Assembly (NCBI GenBank): GCA_031259345.1 | Contig: JAIRLQ010000529.1 | Coordinates: forward strand, 1 to 11,078 | DNA length: 11,078 nucleotides | Direction: 5' to 3' | From: Treponema sp. | GTDB taxonomy: Bacteria; Spirochaetota; Spirochaetia; Treponematales; Breznakiellaceae | Shown here: positions 1 to 6,966 of the stretch, piece by piece | Position numbering within the stretch: position 1 is the first letter of the stretch | Layout of the letters: the number at the start of each line of letters is the position of its first letter | Position numbers and translations under genes: made by a program | The notes under the pieces: model-generated | What the model saw: only the letters and a program-made list of their open reading frames with translations | What the model was told of the DNA's origin: nothing | The model's database searches: none

Positions 1-7
1 ACCCAAA

Positions 8-30
8 GGCCCGCCTTCCGGCGGGGGGGC
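8..30 (-). terminator. possible terminator after CBS membrane protein gene
   Basis: On the minus strand, just past the stop codon of the CBS-domain gene, a 6-bp G+C stem (CCCGCC/GGCGGG) closes a GGAA tetraloop. It is preceded by a C-rich run and followed by CCTTTGGG. The stem and stable tetraloop fit an intrinsic terminator, but the T tract is poor and the window edge cuts the view, so this could equally be part of a bidirectional structure shared with a convergent gene outside the window. Confidence 0.4.
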
Positions 31-31
31 T

Positions 32-1360
32 TTAGGGCGGGGTTGTTGGGTTTTTTGTTACCAGCGCCCGTTCCAGACGGTGCTCTTTAATATCAATTAT
101 TTTTATCGTAAGGCCCAAAGCGCTGATTTCGTCTTTTGAGCCGTCTTTGGGGATATGGCCCAAAAGGCTGAATACAAAACCCGCAAAGGTGTCATGTTTA
201 TCTACCGGAAGCCCGGCATCAAGTTCACGGGCTACCCTGTCCATCGGGGCGGCCCCGGAAATGTACCAGGCCTGCCGGCCCGCGCTTATTATAAGGGGCT
301 GCTCCAGGGGCGCGGAAATATCATCTTCAAGATCGCCCAAAAGCTCTTCTAAAAGATCGTTCATGGTAACAATGCCCATCATGCCGCCGTGTTCGTCCAG
401 CGCCACGGCAAAATGATTCCGGCTTTTTTTCATGCGCCGGAAAAGAACGTCTGTTTTTACCGAAGTGGGTACAAACTGCACCGGGCGCACCGCGCCGGCA
501 AGCGCCGCCCCGCGGCTGCGGTCTTTAAGGCAAAGATAATCCCGGGCCTGGAGCACGCCGGTAATGTCGTCGGTGCTTTTTCCGCAGACCGGGTACCAAC
601 TGTGGCGGTTTTCGATAATGGTTTTTTCCCAGTCTGCATCGGAATCTTCCAGGTGGAGCAGCACGGCGTCGCGGCGGTGGGTCATTACTTCGCCGGCGGT
701 TTTATCGCCGAATTCAAACACGTTGTGCAGAATTTCTTTTTCGCCTTTACCGATGATGCCCCGGGCGCTCCCCATGTCTATCATCATGCGGATTTCTTCT
801 TCCGTAACTCCCGAATCTTCCGAATGGGGGTCGATGCCCAAAAGCCGGAGAAGGCCGTTGGTTGATTTGGTAAGGAGCCAGACCACGGGGGCAAAGGCTT
901 TTGAAATAAAGATGATAAGGTTTGCCATGGCGAAGGCCAGGGCATCGGCCTTTTTCATGGCAAGCCGTTTGGGAAGCAGCTCGCCCAGAACAAGGGTAAA
1001 AAATGAAAGGGTAAGCGTAATGGCGATGAGTGAGATGTGGTTTAATGTGTTGGCAGGGATTTTAAGGCCCGCGGCAATAAGGGTGTCGGTAAGGAGGCCC
1101 GAAAAATTGTCCGCCGCGAAAGCGCTTCCCAAAAAGCCTGCCAGGGTAATGCCCACCTGAATGGTGGCAAGGAATTTAGCGGGCTCTTTGGTAAGCCCAA
1201 GAAGGCGCTTTGCCTTTTTGTTTCCGGATAGGGAAAGCTTTTCAAGTTTGGTATCGTTAAGGGAGATAAGGGCAATTTCGGCAGAGGCAAACACCGCGTT
1301 TATAAGTATCAACAAAAACTGAAGCAATAAAGCCCATAAAAGAGGGCCTTGCTTATCCAT
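32..1360 (-). CDS. CNNM/DUF21 membrane protein with CBS pair and CorC/HlyC domain (hemolysin-like)
   Basis: A 442-residue inner-membrane protein of the DUF21-CBS-CorC_HlyC family, often labelled hemolysin C or TlyC but better understood as a likely Mg2+/divalent-cation transport or homeostasis factor. About four hydrophobic segments lie near residues 7-29, 62-84, 107-127 and 140-165, with the family motif GELLPKR at 126-132. A CBS pair follows (about 224-282, opening with EVMTHR, and 290-345, ending in IVTMNDLLEELLGDLEDD). A C-terminal CorC/HlyC domain spans about 357-436. Length and order are normal for the family, so it looks intact. Its ATG overlaps the end of purD by 8 bp (ATGGATAA) and an AGGGA lies upstream inside purD, so it is probably co-transcribed and translationally coupled with purD. 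The functional link to purine synthesis is unclear. Family assignment is firm; substrate is inferred. Confidence 0.9.
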   Translation of the reverse strand: MDKQGPLLWALLLQFLLILINAVFASAEIALISLNDTKLEKLSLSGNKKAKRLLGLTKEPAKFLATIQVGITLAGFLGSAFAADNFSGLLTDTLIAAGLKIPANTLNHISLIAITLTLSFFTLVLGELLPKRLAMKKADALAFAMANLIIFISKAFAPVVWLLTKSTNGLLRLLGIDPHSEDSGVTEEEIRMMIDMGSARGIIGKGEKEILHNVFEFGDKTAGEVMTHRRDAVLLHLEDSDADWEKTIIENRHSWYPVCGKSTDDITGVLQARDYLCLKDRSRGAALAGAVRPVQFVPTSVKTDVLFRRMKKSRNHFAVALDEHGGMMGIVTMNDLLEELLGDLEDDISAPLEQPLIISAGRQAWYISGAAPMDRVARELDAGLPVDKHDTFAGFVFSLLGHIPKDGSKDEISALGLTIKIIDIKEHRLERALVTKNPTTPP

Positions 1361-2714
1361 CGTTTTCCCTGCCTATGTCGCTGCGGAAATCAATGCCTTC
1401 GAAGGCGATGAATTTTATGGCGTCGTATGCTTTTGTATAGGCTTCACCGGCATCTTTTCCCAGAGCGCAAACTGCCAGCACCCGCCCGCCTGTTACCCTA
1501 AGGCCTGAACCCAAAAAGCCGCCGGGGCCTTTTTGGGCGCCCGCGACAAAGAGCTTTGCGCCCAGCCTGTCAAGTCCTCCGGCGTTAATGGCAATGGGAT
1601 CGCCTTTACGGTAATTGCCGGGGTAGCCTTCCGCTACCGCGACCGGAGCGCAGGCATATTTGTTTTTCCATTTAATGCTGCGGGAGTCAAGGCTGCCGTC
1701 CAGTATCGCTTCGCACAGGGCGCAAAAATCTGAATCCATAAGGGGGAGCACAGCCTGGGTTTCGGGGTCGCCCAGCCGGGCGTTGTATTCCAAAAGAGAA
1801 CAGCGGTCATTGTGTACCATAAGCCCAAAAAAAATAAAACCGCGGTAATCCATTTTTTCGGCTTCCATGCCTTTTACTGTGGGCTGTAAAATAGAAACGA
1901 CAAAATCTTTTTGCGCTGCCGGAGTAAAATCGGGAAGCGGCGCGACGGCTCCCATGCCGCCGGTGTTGGGGCCTTTTCCGCCGGAAAAACGGCGCTTGTG
2001 ATCCCTGGCGGGAATAAATGGCAGTATGACGGCTTTTTTACCCGGACGGGCGCTGACTGCCGCCAGGACCGACACTTCCTTTCCTTCAAGAAATTCTTCC
2101 AGCACAAGGCTTTTTCCCGCGCCATCAAGGGCGCTTTTTTTCATAAAGGAAGTAATGCACTTTTCCGCTTCGGTTACGTCTTCCGCGATAACCACGCCTT
2201 TACCTGCGGCAAGGCCGTCGGCTTTTATTACCAGGGGCGGCGGCGGGCTGTCAGTTTTTTTTGAGGTTTTTGCTTTTTTGCCAAAGTGGTTTTTTGCATG
2301 GCTAAGGGCTTTGCCCGCGTCATTAAAGCTTTTGCTGTCCGCGGCCCTGACGCCGTATTTTTTCATAAAGGCTTTGGCATACACTTTGCTTGCTTCAAGG
2401 CGGGCGGCTTTTTTATCCGGCCCCACAATGGCAAGGCCTTCGGCTCTAAAGGCATCGACAAGGCCTGCCGCCAGCGGTGCTTCGGGGCCTACAATGGTTA
2501 GGCCGATGGCATTGGTTTTGGCAAATTCCACAAGGGCTTCCCGGCCTTCCTGTGAAGCCGGGTCCGCTTCCAGGGGAAAATTTTCCGCCTTTTTTTCGCC
2601 GGCTGTGCCGCCGTTACCCGGCGCTGCCCATACCTTGTTTACCTTGCCCGACTGGGCAAGCTTCCACACTATGGCGTGCTCCCTGCCGCCTGAACCTATG
2701 ACCAAAATGTTCAT
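1353..2714 (-). CDS. purD: phosphoribosylamine--glycine ligase (GAR synthetase)
   Basis: PurD catalyses ATP-dependent joining of 5-phosphoribosylamine and glycine to give glycinamide ribonucleotide, the second step of de novo purine synthesis, in the cytoplasm. With the start at 2714 the protein has 453 residues. Visible marks are the N-terminal nucleotide-fold motif NILVIGSGGREHA (2-14), VGPEAPL (76-82), the ATP-grasp segment VIKADGLAAGKGVV (162-175), GGKGPNTGGMGA (245-256) and EYNARLGDPETQ (309-320), which carries metal-binding Glu309 and Asn311. Two ATGs lie in tandem (2717 and 2714); the second aligns with the usual MKVLVIGNGG-like start. No Shine-Dalgarno is visible, and a promoter sits directly against the start, suggesting a leaderless mRNA. 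A Lys/Pro-rich insert at about 144-160 precedes the ATP-grasp strand and makes the protein longer than the roughly 430 residues usual for PurD. It overlaps the downstream CBS membrane protein gene by 8 bp. Confidence 0.96.
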   Translation of the reverse strand: MNILVIGSGGREHAIVWKLAQSGKVNKVWAAPGNGGTAGEKKAENFPLEADPASQEGREALVEFAKTNAIGLTIVGPEAPLAAGLVDAFRAEGLAIVGPDKKAARLEASKVYAKAFMKKYGVRAADSKSFNDAGKALSHAKNHFGKKAKTSKKTDSPPPPLVIKADGLAAGKGVVIAEDVTEAEKCITSFMKKSALDGAGKSLVLEEFLEGKEVSVLAAVSARPGKKAVILPFIPARDHKRRFSGGKGPNTGGMGAVAPLPDFTPAAQKDFVVSILQPTVKGMEAEKMDYRGFIFFGLMVHNDRCSLLEYNARLGDPETQAVLPLMDSDFCALCEAILDGSLDSRSIKWKNKYACAPVAVAEGYPGNYRKGDPIAINAGGLDRLGAKLFVAGAQKGPGGFLGSGLRVTGGRVLAVCALGKDAGEAYTKAYDAIKFIAFEGIDFRSDIGRENDG

Positions 2715-2720
2715 CATAGT

Positions 2721-2754
2721 ATTATACTATATTAGAGTTGTTTGGAAATCTCAA
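2721..2754 (-). promoter_or_regulatory. purD promoter, probably giving a leaderless mRNA
   Basis: Reading the minus strand, TTGAGA (2754-2749) is followed after 17 bp by TATAGT (2731-2726), and an overlapping perfect TATAAT occupies 2726-2721. Initiation about 7 nt past these boxes would fall at about 2719 or 2714, that is 0-5 nt from the two candidate ATGs. No AGGA-like site is present before the start codon. The -35 box lies in the loop of the palindromic repeat at 2736-2768. Box positions are seen; the start of transcription is inferred. Confidence 0.6.
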
Positions 2755-2768
2755 GTTTCCGGACAACT
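2736..2768. repeat. short palindromic intergenic repeat
   Basis: Arms AGTTGTTTGGAAA (2736-2748) and TTTCCGGACAACT (2756-2768) are inverted copies around a 7-nt loop; the only two mismatches become G-U pairs when transcribed on the plus strand. The right arm with its flank (2753-2770) matches 9553-9570 at about 16 of 18 positions and resembles arms at 5803-5818 and 8037-8054, so it belongs to a dispersed intergenic repeat family in this genome. It lies over the purD promoter. Confidence 0.75.
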
Positions 2769-2780
2769 TCCGTATAGGTA

Positions 2781-2910
2781 GTGTCTGTCCACAAAGTCGG
2801 TTACTTTGCGGACAGACCTTGCATTTGCTCCCGTTTTGTACCAAAACGGTGTGCAAAATGCCTTTTTTAAGGAAGTCTGTCCATAATGTGTCTACATTAT
2901 GGACAGACTC
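2781..2910. mobile_element. MITE-like non-coding element with flanking 6-bp direct repeats
   Basis: The element begins GTGTCTGTCC and ends GGACAGACTC, terminal inverted repeats matching at 9 of 10 positions. It is flanked directly on both sides by TAGGTA (2775-2780 and 2911-2916), as a target-site duplication would be. Inside are three hairpins. The first (2783-2817) has a 14-position stem with one mismatch. The second (2821-2861) has a perfect CCGTTTTG/CAAAACGG core closed by GCATTT/AAATGC. The third (2875-2908) has a perfect 15-bp stem with a GTCT loop. The first and third share the outer 8 bp GTCTGTCC/GGACAGAC. There is no coding capacity. It resembles a miniature inverted-repeat element moved by a transposase encoded elsewhere; the family is unknown. 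A REP/BIME-type palindrome cluster is the alternative. Confidence 0.7.
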
Positions 2911-2921
2911 TAGGTATCAAA

Positions 2922-4133
2922 GTGAAGAAGACTGTGCCCTGTTTTATGCATTCCGATCTTGACGCTTTTTATGCTTCTGTGGAGCAGCTTGACCACCCGG
3001 AGTACAAGGGGAAACCGGTGATTGTCGGCGGCCATCCCGGGGACAGGCGCAGTGTAGTGTCTACCGCTTCTTACGAGGCCCGGAAATTTGGGGTACATTC
3101 GGCTATGCCCCTGACGGAGGCGCTTAAGCTTTGCCCCCAGGGCGTGTACATCCGGGGCAATATGAAGCGCTATCAGGAAAAGTCCGAAGAAATAATGGCG
3201 ATTTTTGCCGATTTTTCGCCCGAAGTGCAGCAGCTTTCGATAGACGAGGCTTTTATTGATATTACCGGTACTGAAGGGCTTTTTGGGCTGCCCGAAGAAA
3301 CGGCGCGTAAATTGAAAAACAGGGTGCGGGATGAAACGGGGCTTACGATTTCTATAGGGATTGCTACGAATAAATATATTGCCAAAATTGCTTCGGGCAT
3401 GTCCAAACCCGACGGGCTTTTTATTATCCCCCCGGGCGGAGAAGAAGCCTTTATGCGCGCCCTGCCGGTAAGCAAGATCTGGGGCGCGGGCGTTAAGAGC
3501 CAGGAGTTGTTTCGCAAACACGGCCTTAAAACAGGCGAGGATATTTTTAGGCTTGAGGAAGAAACGCTGGTTTCAATTTTTGGCAAGGCTTTTGGTAATT
3601 TTCTTTACCGGGCGGTAAGGGGGGAATCGGCCCACGTTTTTGATGATGAGCGGGGTTCCCATTCCATGAGCGCCGAACGTACCTTCCCTTATGATATTAG
3701 TGACGGCTTTGCCCTGGAAACGGCAATTTTGGATATGTGCGAAACCCTTATGTGGCGGCTTTTGGACTGCCGCTGGCAAAGCCGCACCGTGTCCATTAAG
3801 ATCCGTTACGAAGATTTTTCTACCGAAGGCGCCCAGGAAAGTTCAGAAAATCCGGTGCGGGATTTAAATGATCTTTACGAAAGGCTGCTTCGTCTTTTTA
3901 GAAAGAAGTACCGGCCGGGCAGGGCCGTGCGCCTTATTGGGGCGGGCCTTTTGAATCTTGAAAACAGCAGCGTAAGGCAGACGGGCTTGTTTGACGAAGG
4001 CGGTGAAAAAGAACGGCGCCTTGAAGAAGCTATCCTTGAAATAAACAAAAAGTTTCCCGATGCCGCCCTGCACCGCGGGCGCGCCTCTTTGGCGGAGGAT
4101 CTTTTTGACAGGGGCGGCCCTAAGCGATCTTAA
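2922..4133 (+). CDS. dinB: DNA polymerase IV (Y-family translesion polymerase)
   Basis: DinB copies past damaged template bases in the cytoplasm with low fidelity. From the GTG at 2922 it has 403 residues. Motifs include HSDLDAFYASVE (10-21), with catalytic Asp12 and likely steric-gate Tyr17, YEARKFGVHSAMP (51-63), and SIDEAF (106-111) with catalytic Asp108 and Glu109. ISIGIATNKYIAKIAS leads into the thumb/HhH region, and a little-finger domain fills the C-terminal half. QTGLF at 353-357 resembles the beta-clamp-binding pentapeptide. I chose GTG 2922 because it gives a normal N terminus and has AGG seven bases upstream. An in-frame ATG at 2886 would start inside the MITE-like element and add an unrelated peptide; ATG 2946 would leave only three residues before Asp12. 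The gene is divergent from purD, and its 3' end overlaps the histidine kinase gene by 14 bp. No clear LexA box was seen. Confidence 0.93.
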   Translation: MKKTVPCFMHSDLDAFYASVEQLDHPEYKGKPVIVGGHPGDRRSVVSTASYEARKFGVHSAMPLTEALKLCPQGVYIRGNMKRYQEKSEEIMAIFADFSPEVQQLSIDEAFIDITGTEGLFGLPEETARKLKNRVRDETGLTISIGIATNKYIAKIASGMSKPDGLFIIPPGGEEAFMRALPVSKIWGAGVKSQELFRKHGLKTGEDIFRLEEETLVSIFGKAFGNFLYRAVRGESAHVFDDERGSHSMSAERTFPYDISDGFALETAILDMCETLMWRLLDCRWQSRTVSIKIRYEDFSTEGAQESSENPVRDLNDLYERLLRLFRKKYRPGRAVRLIGAGLLNLENSSVRQTGLFDEGGEKERRLEEAILEINKKFPDAALHRGRASLAEDLFDRGGPKRS

Positions 4134-5712
4134 GATATTGGGCTGTTTTGGCAAAGAAAAGCTGTATGTCTACAGGTTTTGCGATGTGGTCGTTCATTCC
4201 CGCGGCGCGGCATCTTTCTACATCTTCGGAAAAAGCATTGGCAGTCATTGCGATGATAGGTATGGTTTTTGCTTTGGGAATGTCCAGAGCCCTAAGCTGA
4301 ATGGTAGCGGTTATTCCGTCCATAACGGGCATCTGCATATCCATATAAATAAGGTCGTACTGATCGGGATTTTTTTTAAAGATTTCCAGGGCCTGTTCGC
4401 CGTTTTCGGCGCAAGCCATTTTAAGGCCCGTTTCTTCTACCATGGAAAGGATAATTTCACGGTTAATTTCGATGTCCTCCACCAATAAAGCCGAAAACCC
4501 TTCAAAATTATATTCGGCGGTTTCGGCTTCCTCTTCTGCCAAAACAGTTGTCTCGTCTTCGGCCTTAAGGCTAAAAGTAACCCTGAAACAGGAGCCCTGT
4601 CCCGAAGAGCTTTCGACGGTGATGCCGCCGCCCATAAGTTCGGCAATGCGTTTGCTGATGGAAAGCCCCAGGCCGGTTCCGCCGAAACGCCGGGACACAG
4701 TTGAATCCGCCTGCTGGAAAGGTTTAAAAATATGCGCCATTTCTTCTTTGGAAATTCCTATGCCCTGATCTTTAACGGTTATTTCCATTTTGACATTTTC
4801 CGGCGGTTCCTGCGCCGGCCCGGTCTGGGGAAGGGTGTTCAGGGTAAAGAAAATCTTTTTTCCCGGCGGTGTAAATTTAACCGCATTGCTAAGCAGGTTT
4901 AGGCAAACCTGGGAAAGCCGCATTTCGTCACCCAGGACAATATTGGGGATATTATCGCCTATATTCATGATAAGGGTTTGTTGTTTTTCCGCCATTTTGA
5001 CACTGATGGTATTGGTCACATTTTCTATAAGCTCTTTGATGGAAAAAAGTTCGGGGGCAAGTTCCATTTTGCCGGATTCAATTTTGCTCATGTCCAGAAT
5101 ATCATTTACAAGATTTAAGAGATGCTGGGATGCTGCGTCAATTTTGTTAAGGCAATCGTTGAGCCGCTCGGGATTTTCCGCCCGCCGCGCAATGGCAGCC
5201 ATGCCGATAACCGCATTTATGGGGGTGCGGATCTCGTGGCTCATGTTCGCAAGAAAAATGCTTTTTGCCTCGGCGTTTGCGAGGGCTTCTTCACGGGCGG
5301 CGACAAGGTTTTGGGTACGGGTTTCTATTTCTTCTTCCAGCGTGTGGTTGTGTGCTTCCATCTTTTTGTTTGTCGCTTTTAAATCCGTTTTGCTCTGGTT
5401 TAGGTCCCTGGTCATGTTAATGACGGCGCCTACAATGATATACACAAATAAACCGCCAAAACAGAATACAAGGCTGACTACAAAAAAGACAAAATCTACC
5501 TGTCTTGTAAGCGCATTTACCGCGCCAATAACATAAGCCGCTACAAAAAAGATCATCATCCAAAGGGGAAGATGCAATCTTAAGCAAAGTTTGCCTTCTG
5601 TTTCTATTGTTCGAAGCAAATTCCGGTACCGAAAAGCCGAAACGGAGATTAGGCTGCCCCCCGTCAGGATGAGCAGAAAAGAAATAATTTCTATGGCGCT
5701 GATACGATACAT
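4120..5712 (-). CDS. hybrid sensor histidine kinase with receiver domain
   Basis: A 530-residue membrane histidine kinase that passes phosphate to its own receiver domain. Three hydrophobic segments lie near residues 7-26, 50-67 and 75-97, followed by a coiled coil at about 104-146. The HisKA H-box SHEIRTP carries His159. The HATPase_c domain shows the N-box LLSNAVKF (Asn276), DQGIGI (315-320), FKPFQQ (329-334) and GGTGLGL (344-350). The receiver domain (about 406-525) has acidic Glu412/Asp413, phospho-acceptor Asp458 in MDMQMPVMDG, Thr490 and Lys512. All catalytic residues are present, so it should be active. No separate periplasmic, PAS or GAF sensor domain and no Hpt domain are seen; the membrane part may itself sense, and a phosphotransfer partner must lie elsewhere. 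The Shine-Dalgarno is weak (AAAGA). It converges on dinB with overlapping ends. Confidence 0.93.
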   Translation of the reverse strand: MYRISAIEIISFLLILTGGSLISVSAFRYRNLLRTIETEGKLCLRLHLPLWMMIFFVAAYVIGAVNALTRQVDFVFFVVSLVFCFGGLFVYIIVGAVINMTRDLNQSKTDLKATNKKMEAHNHTLEEEIETRTQNLVAAREEALANAEAKSIFLANMSHEIRTPINAVIGMAAIARRAENPERLNDCLNKIDAASQHLLNLVNDILDMSKIESGKMELAPELFSIKELIENVTNTISVKMAEKQQTLIMNIGDNIPNIVLGDEMRLSQVCLNLLSNAVKFTPPGKKIFFTLNTLPQTGPAQEPPENVKMEITVKDQGIGISKEEMAHIFKPFQQADSTVSRRFGGTGLGLSISKRIAELMGGGITVESSSGQGSCFRVTFSLKAEDETTVLAEEEAETAEYNFEGFSALLVEDIEINREIILSMVEETGLKMACAENGEQALEIFKKNPDQYDLIYMDMQMPVMDGITATIQLRALDIPKAKTIPIIAMTANAFSEDVERCRAAGMNDHIAKPVDIQLFFAKTAQYLKIA

Positions 5713-5727
5713 ATCTTTAACTGCACG

Positions 5728-5756
5728 ATAATACTATACCTTTTAAAAAAAGTACA
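5728..5756 (-). promoter_or_regulatory. possible promoter of the histidine kinase gene
   Basis: On the minus strand TATTAT (5733-5728) lies 17 bp after a weak TGTACT (5756-5751), and an overlapping TATAGT occupies 5738-5733. The spacer holds a run of seven T and four A. Starts here would leave a leader of only about 8-13 nt before the ATG at 5712. The -35 match is poor, so the call is tentative. Confidence 0.35.
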
Positions 5757-5769
5757 TAAGGAGCCATTT

Positions 5770-5818
5770 CCAAAACCCGGCTGGTTTTGGGAAAGCTTCT
5801 AAGAGTTGTTTAGAAGCT
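5770..5818 (-). terminator. tandem hairpins after the AI-2E-family gene
   Basis: Two perfect hairpins lie between the stop of the AI-2E-family gene and the kinase gene: AGCTTCTAA/TTAGAAGCT (5794-5818, 9 bp, 7-nt loop) and CCAAAACC/GGTTTTGG (5770-5790, 8 bp, 5-nt loop). They probably end the upstream minus-strand transcript or protect its 3' end. Neither has a strong T run directly after it, so a role as intrinsic terminator is not certain. The first hairpin contains a member of the dispersed GAGTTGTT-type repeat. Confidence 0.5.
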
Positions 5819-5828
5819 GCCGGTAAAA

Positions 5829-6953
5829 TCATTCCGTTTCCTGGTTAGCCGATTCCTCTTCCAGTTCTGTTTTTTTGGCAAGCGCCGCTTTACGGGAACC
5901 TAAAATTATCGAAATTGGTTCAAGGACGGGGAAATTTTCACAAATAATTTTTATAATTACCATCATGGGTACTGCCAGAACCATGCCGGCAAAACCCCAA
6001 ATGAAGCCCCATAACATTAAAGAAAGAAGCACCACAATGGGTGAAATCCCCAGGTTATCCCCCATAATTTTTGGCTCAAGGATATTGCCTATGATTATGT
6101 TGGCGCCCAGCATAACCGCCACCACAGCCACCACCGGCGCGGGTTCGGGCCAGAATTGAATCAGGGCAAAAATCGAAGCGGCAAAACCCACGGCAATGCT
6201 TCCCAGGCTGGGTATAAAGTTAAGTATAAATTGAATAACTCCCCAAAGAACGGAAAACTCCAGCCCTATAAATCTTAGGCCTATGGTAACAACAATGCCG
6301 GTTACCAAAGAGATGATAAACTTAATCGAAAGATAGCGGGAAATTTGCTGCATCACCGCGGTACCGATTTTTTCAATTTGGCTGGCGCTTTTACCCATAA
6401 AGGCGGCTTTAATTTTGTCTTTAAAAAAAGCGGCCTCGAACAAAAGGAACACCAGAAAAAGCACCACCATTACCGCGTCTTTAAGAAAGATGATAAAGTA
6501 GTTCGAAAATGAAAAAGTCATATAGCTTATGCGGCTCCGTATGCCCAACTGGCTCCAAAGGTTTTGGATAAAAGTCAGATGCTCGTCGTAGGGCAGATCA
6601 AAAAGCCGCGCCGCGCCGCTGTAAATGGTATTAAGGCGATCTTCGTACTTGGGGAAAAGGGAAAGAAGGGCTCTGCCGGATGAAAAAAGCACTACCCCTA
6701 TGGAAAAAAGCCCGGCGATAATAATGATTACCGCCAGCAGTATGGGGATCATCCTGGGGAAGCGGAATTTTCGGGAGATCTTTGTTAAAGGGTGGATAAC
6801 CAGGGCAAGAAGCACCGCGATAATAAAGGGGAGAAAAACCGATGCGGTTATTTTAAGCATCGCTCCGGCGAGTATGCAGGTAATTACCGCTACAAGGTAA
6901 AAGTTGGCCCGCCCCGAGTTAAAATCCCTAAACCGATCTCTTAAATCCCTCAT
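5829..6953 (-). CDS. AI-2E family transporter (PF01594-type membrane protein)
   Basis: A 374-residue polytopic inner-membrane protein of the family once called UPF0118, whose members include proposed autoinducer-2 exporters and Na+/H+ antiporters. Hydrophobic segments cluster at about 18-54, 69-92, 152-175, 207-225 and 233-340, separated by a polar loop at about 100-150 typical of the family. Signature motifs are NFIPSLG (245-251), NILEPKIMGDNLGISP (290-305) and the LWGFIWGFAGMVLAVP stretch near 314-329. The C-terminal tail is charged. Length is normal. The ATG at 6953 has a GGGGGT upstream, only 13 bp after the oxidoreductase stop, so the two are almost certainly co-transcribed. No luxS is in view, so AI-2 as substrate cannot be claimed. 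Confidence 0.92.
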   Translation of the reverse strand: MRDLRDRFRDFNSGRANFYLVAVITCILAGAMLKITASVFLPFIIAVLLALVIHPLTKISRKFRFPRMIPILLAVIIIIAGLFSIGVVLFSSGRALLSLFPKYEDRLNTIYSGAARLFDLPYDEHLTFIQNLWSQLGIRSRISYMTFSFSNYFIIFLKDAVMVVLFLVFLLFEAAFFKDKIKAAFMGKSASQIEKIGTAVMQQISRYLSIKFIISLVTGIVVTIGLRFIGLEFSVLWGVIQFILNFIPSLGSIAVGFAASIFALIQFWPEPAPVVAVVAVMLGANIIIGNILEPKIMGDNLGISPIVVLLSLMLWGFIWGFAGMVLAVPMMVIIKIICENFPVLEPISIILGSRKAALAKKTELEEESANQETE

Positions 6954-6966
6954 TCAACCCCCTTTT

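Noticed and set aside
389..1160. Long plus-strand open frames opposite the CBS membrane protein gene
   Set aside because: Antisense shadows; the minus-strand frame is clearly the conserved gene.
2026..2781. 251-residue open frame opposite purD
   Set aside because: It is antisense to a well-conserved gene and low in complexity, with no recognisable domain; it reflects third-position G+C bias.
2831..2849. LexA-like operator before dinB
   Set aside because: The palindrome has TTTG and CAAA with a 3-bp gap, not the 5-bp gap of the Leptospira LexA box or a GAAC-N4-GTTC box; it is better explained as a hairpin of the element.
2783..2908. Integron attC sites or a CRISPR array
   Set aside because: There are no regularly spaced direct repeats with unique spacers and no attC-type conserved core; terminal inverted repeats and flanking duplication fit a MITE better.
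2886..2921. ATG 2886 as the dinB start
   Set aside because: It lies in the third hairpin of the MITE-like element and encodes an unrelated peptide; no ribosome site precedes it outside the stem.
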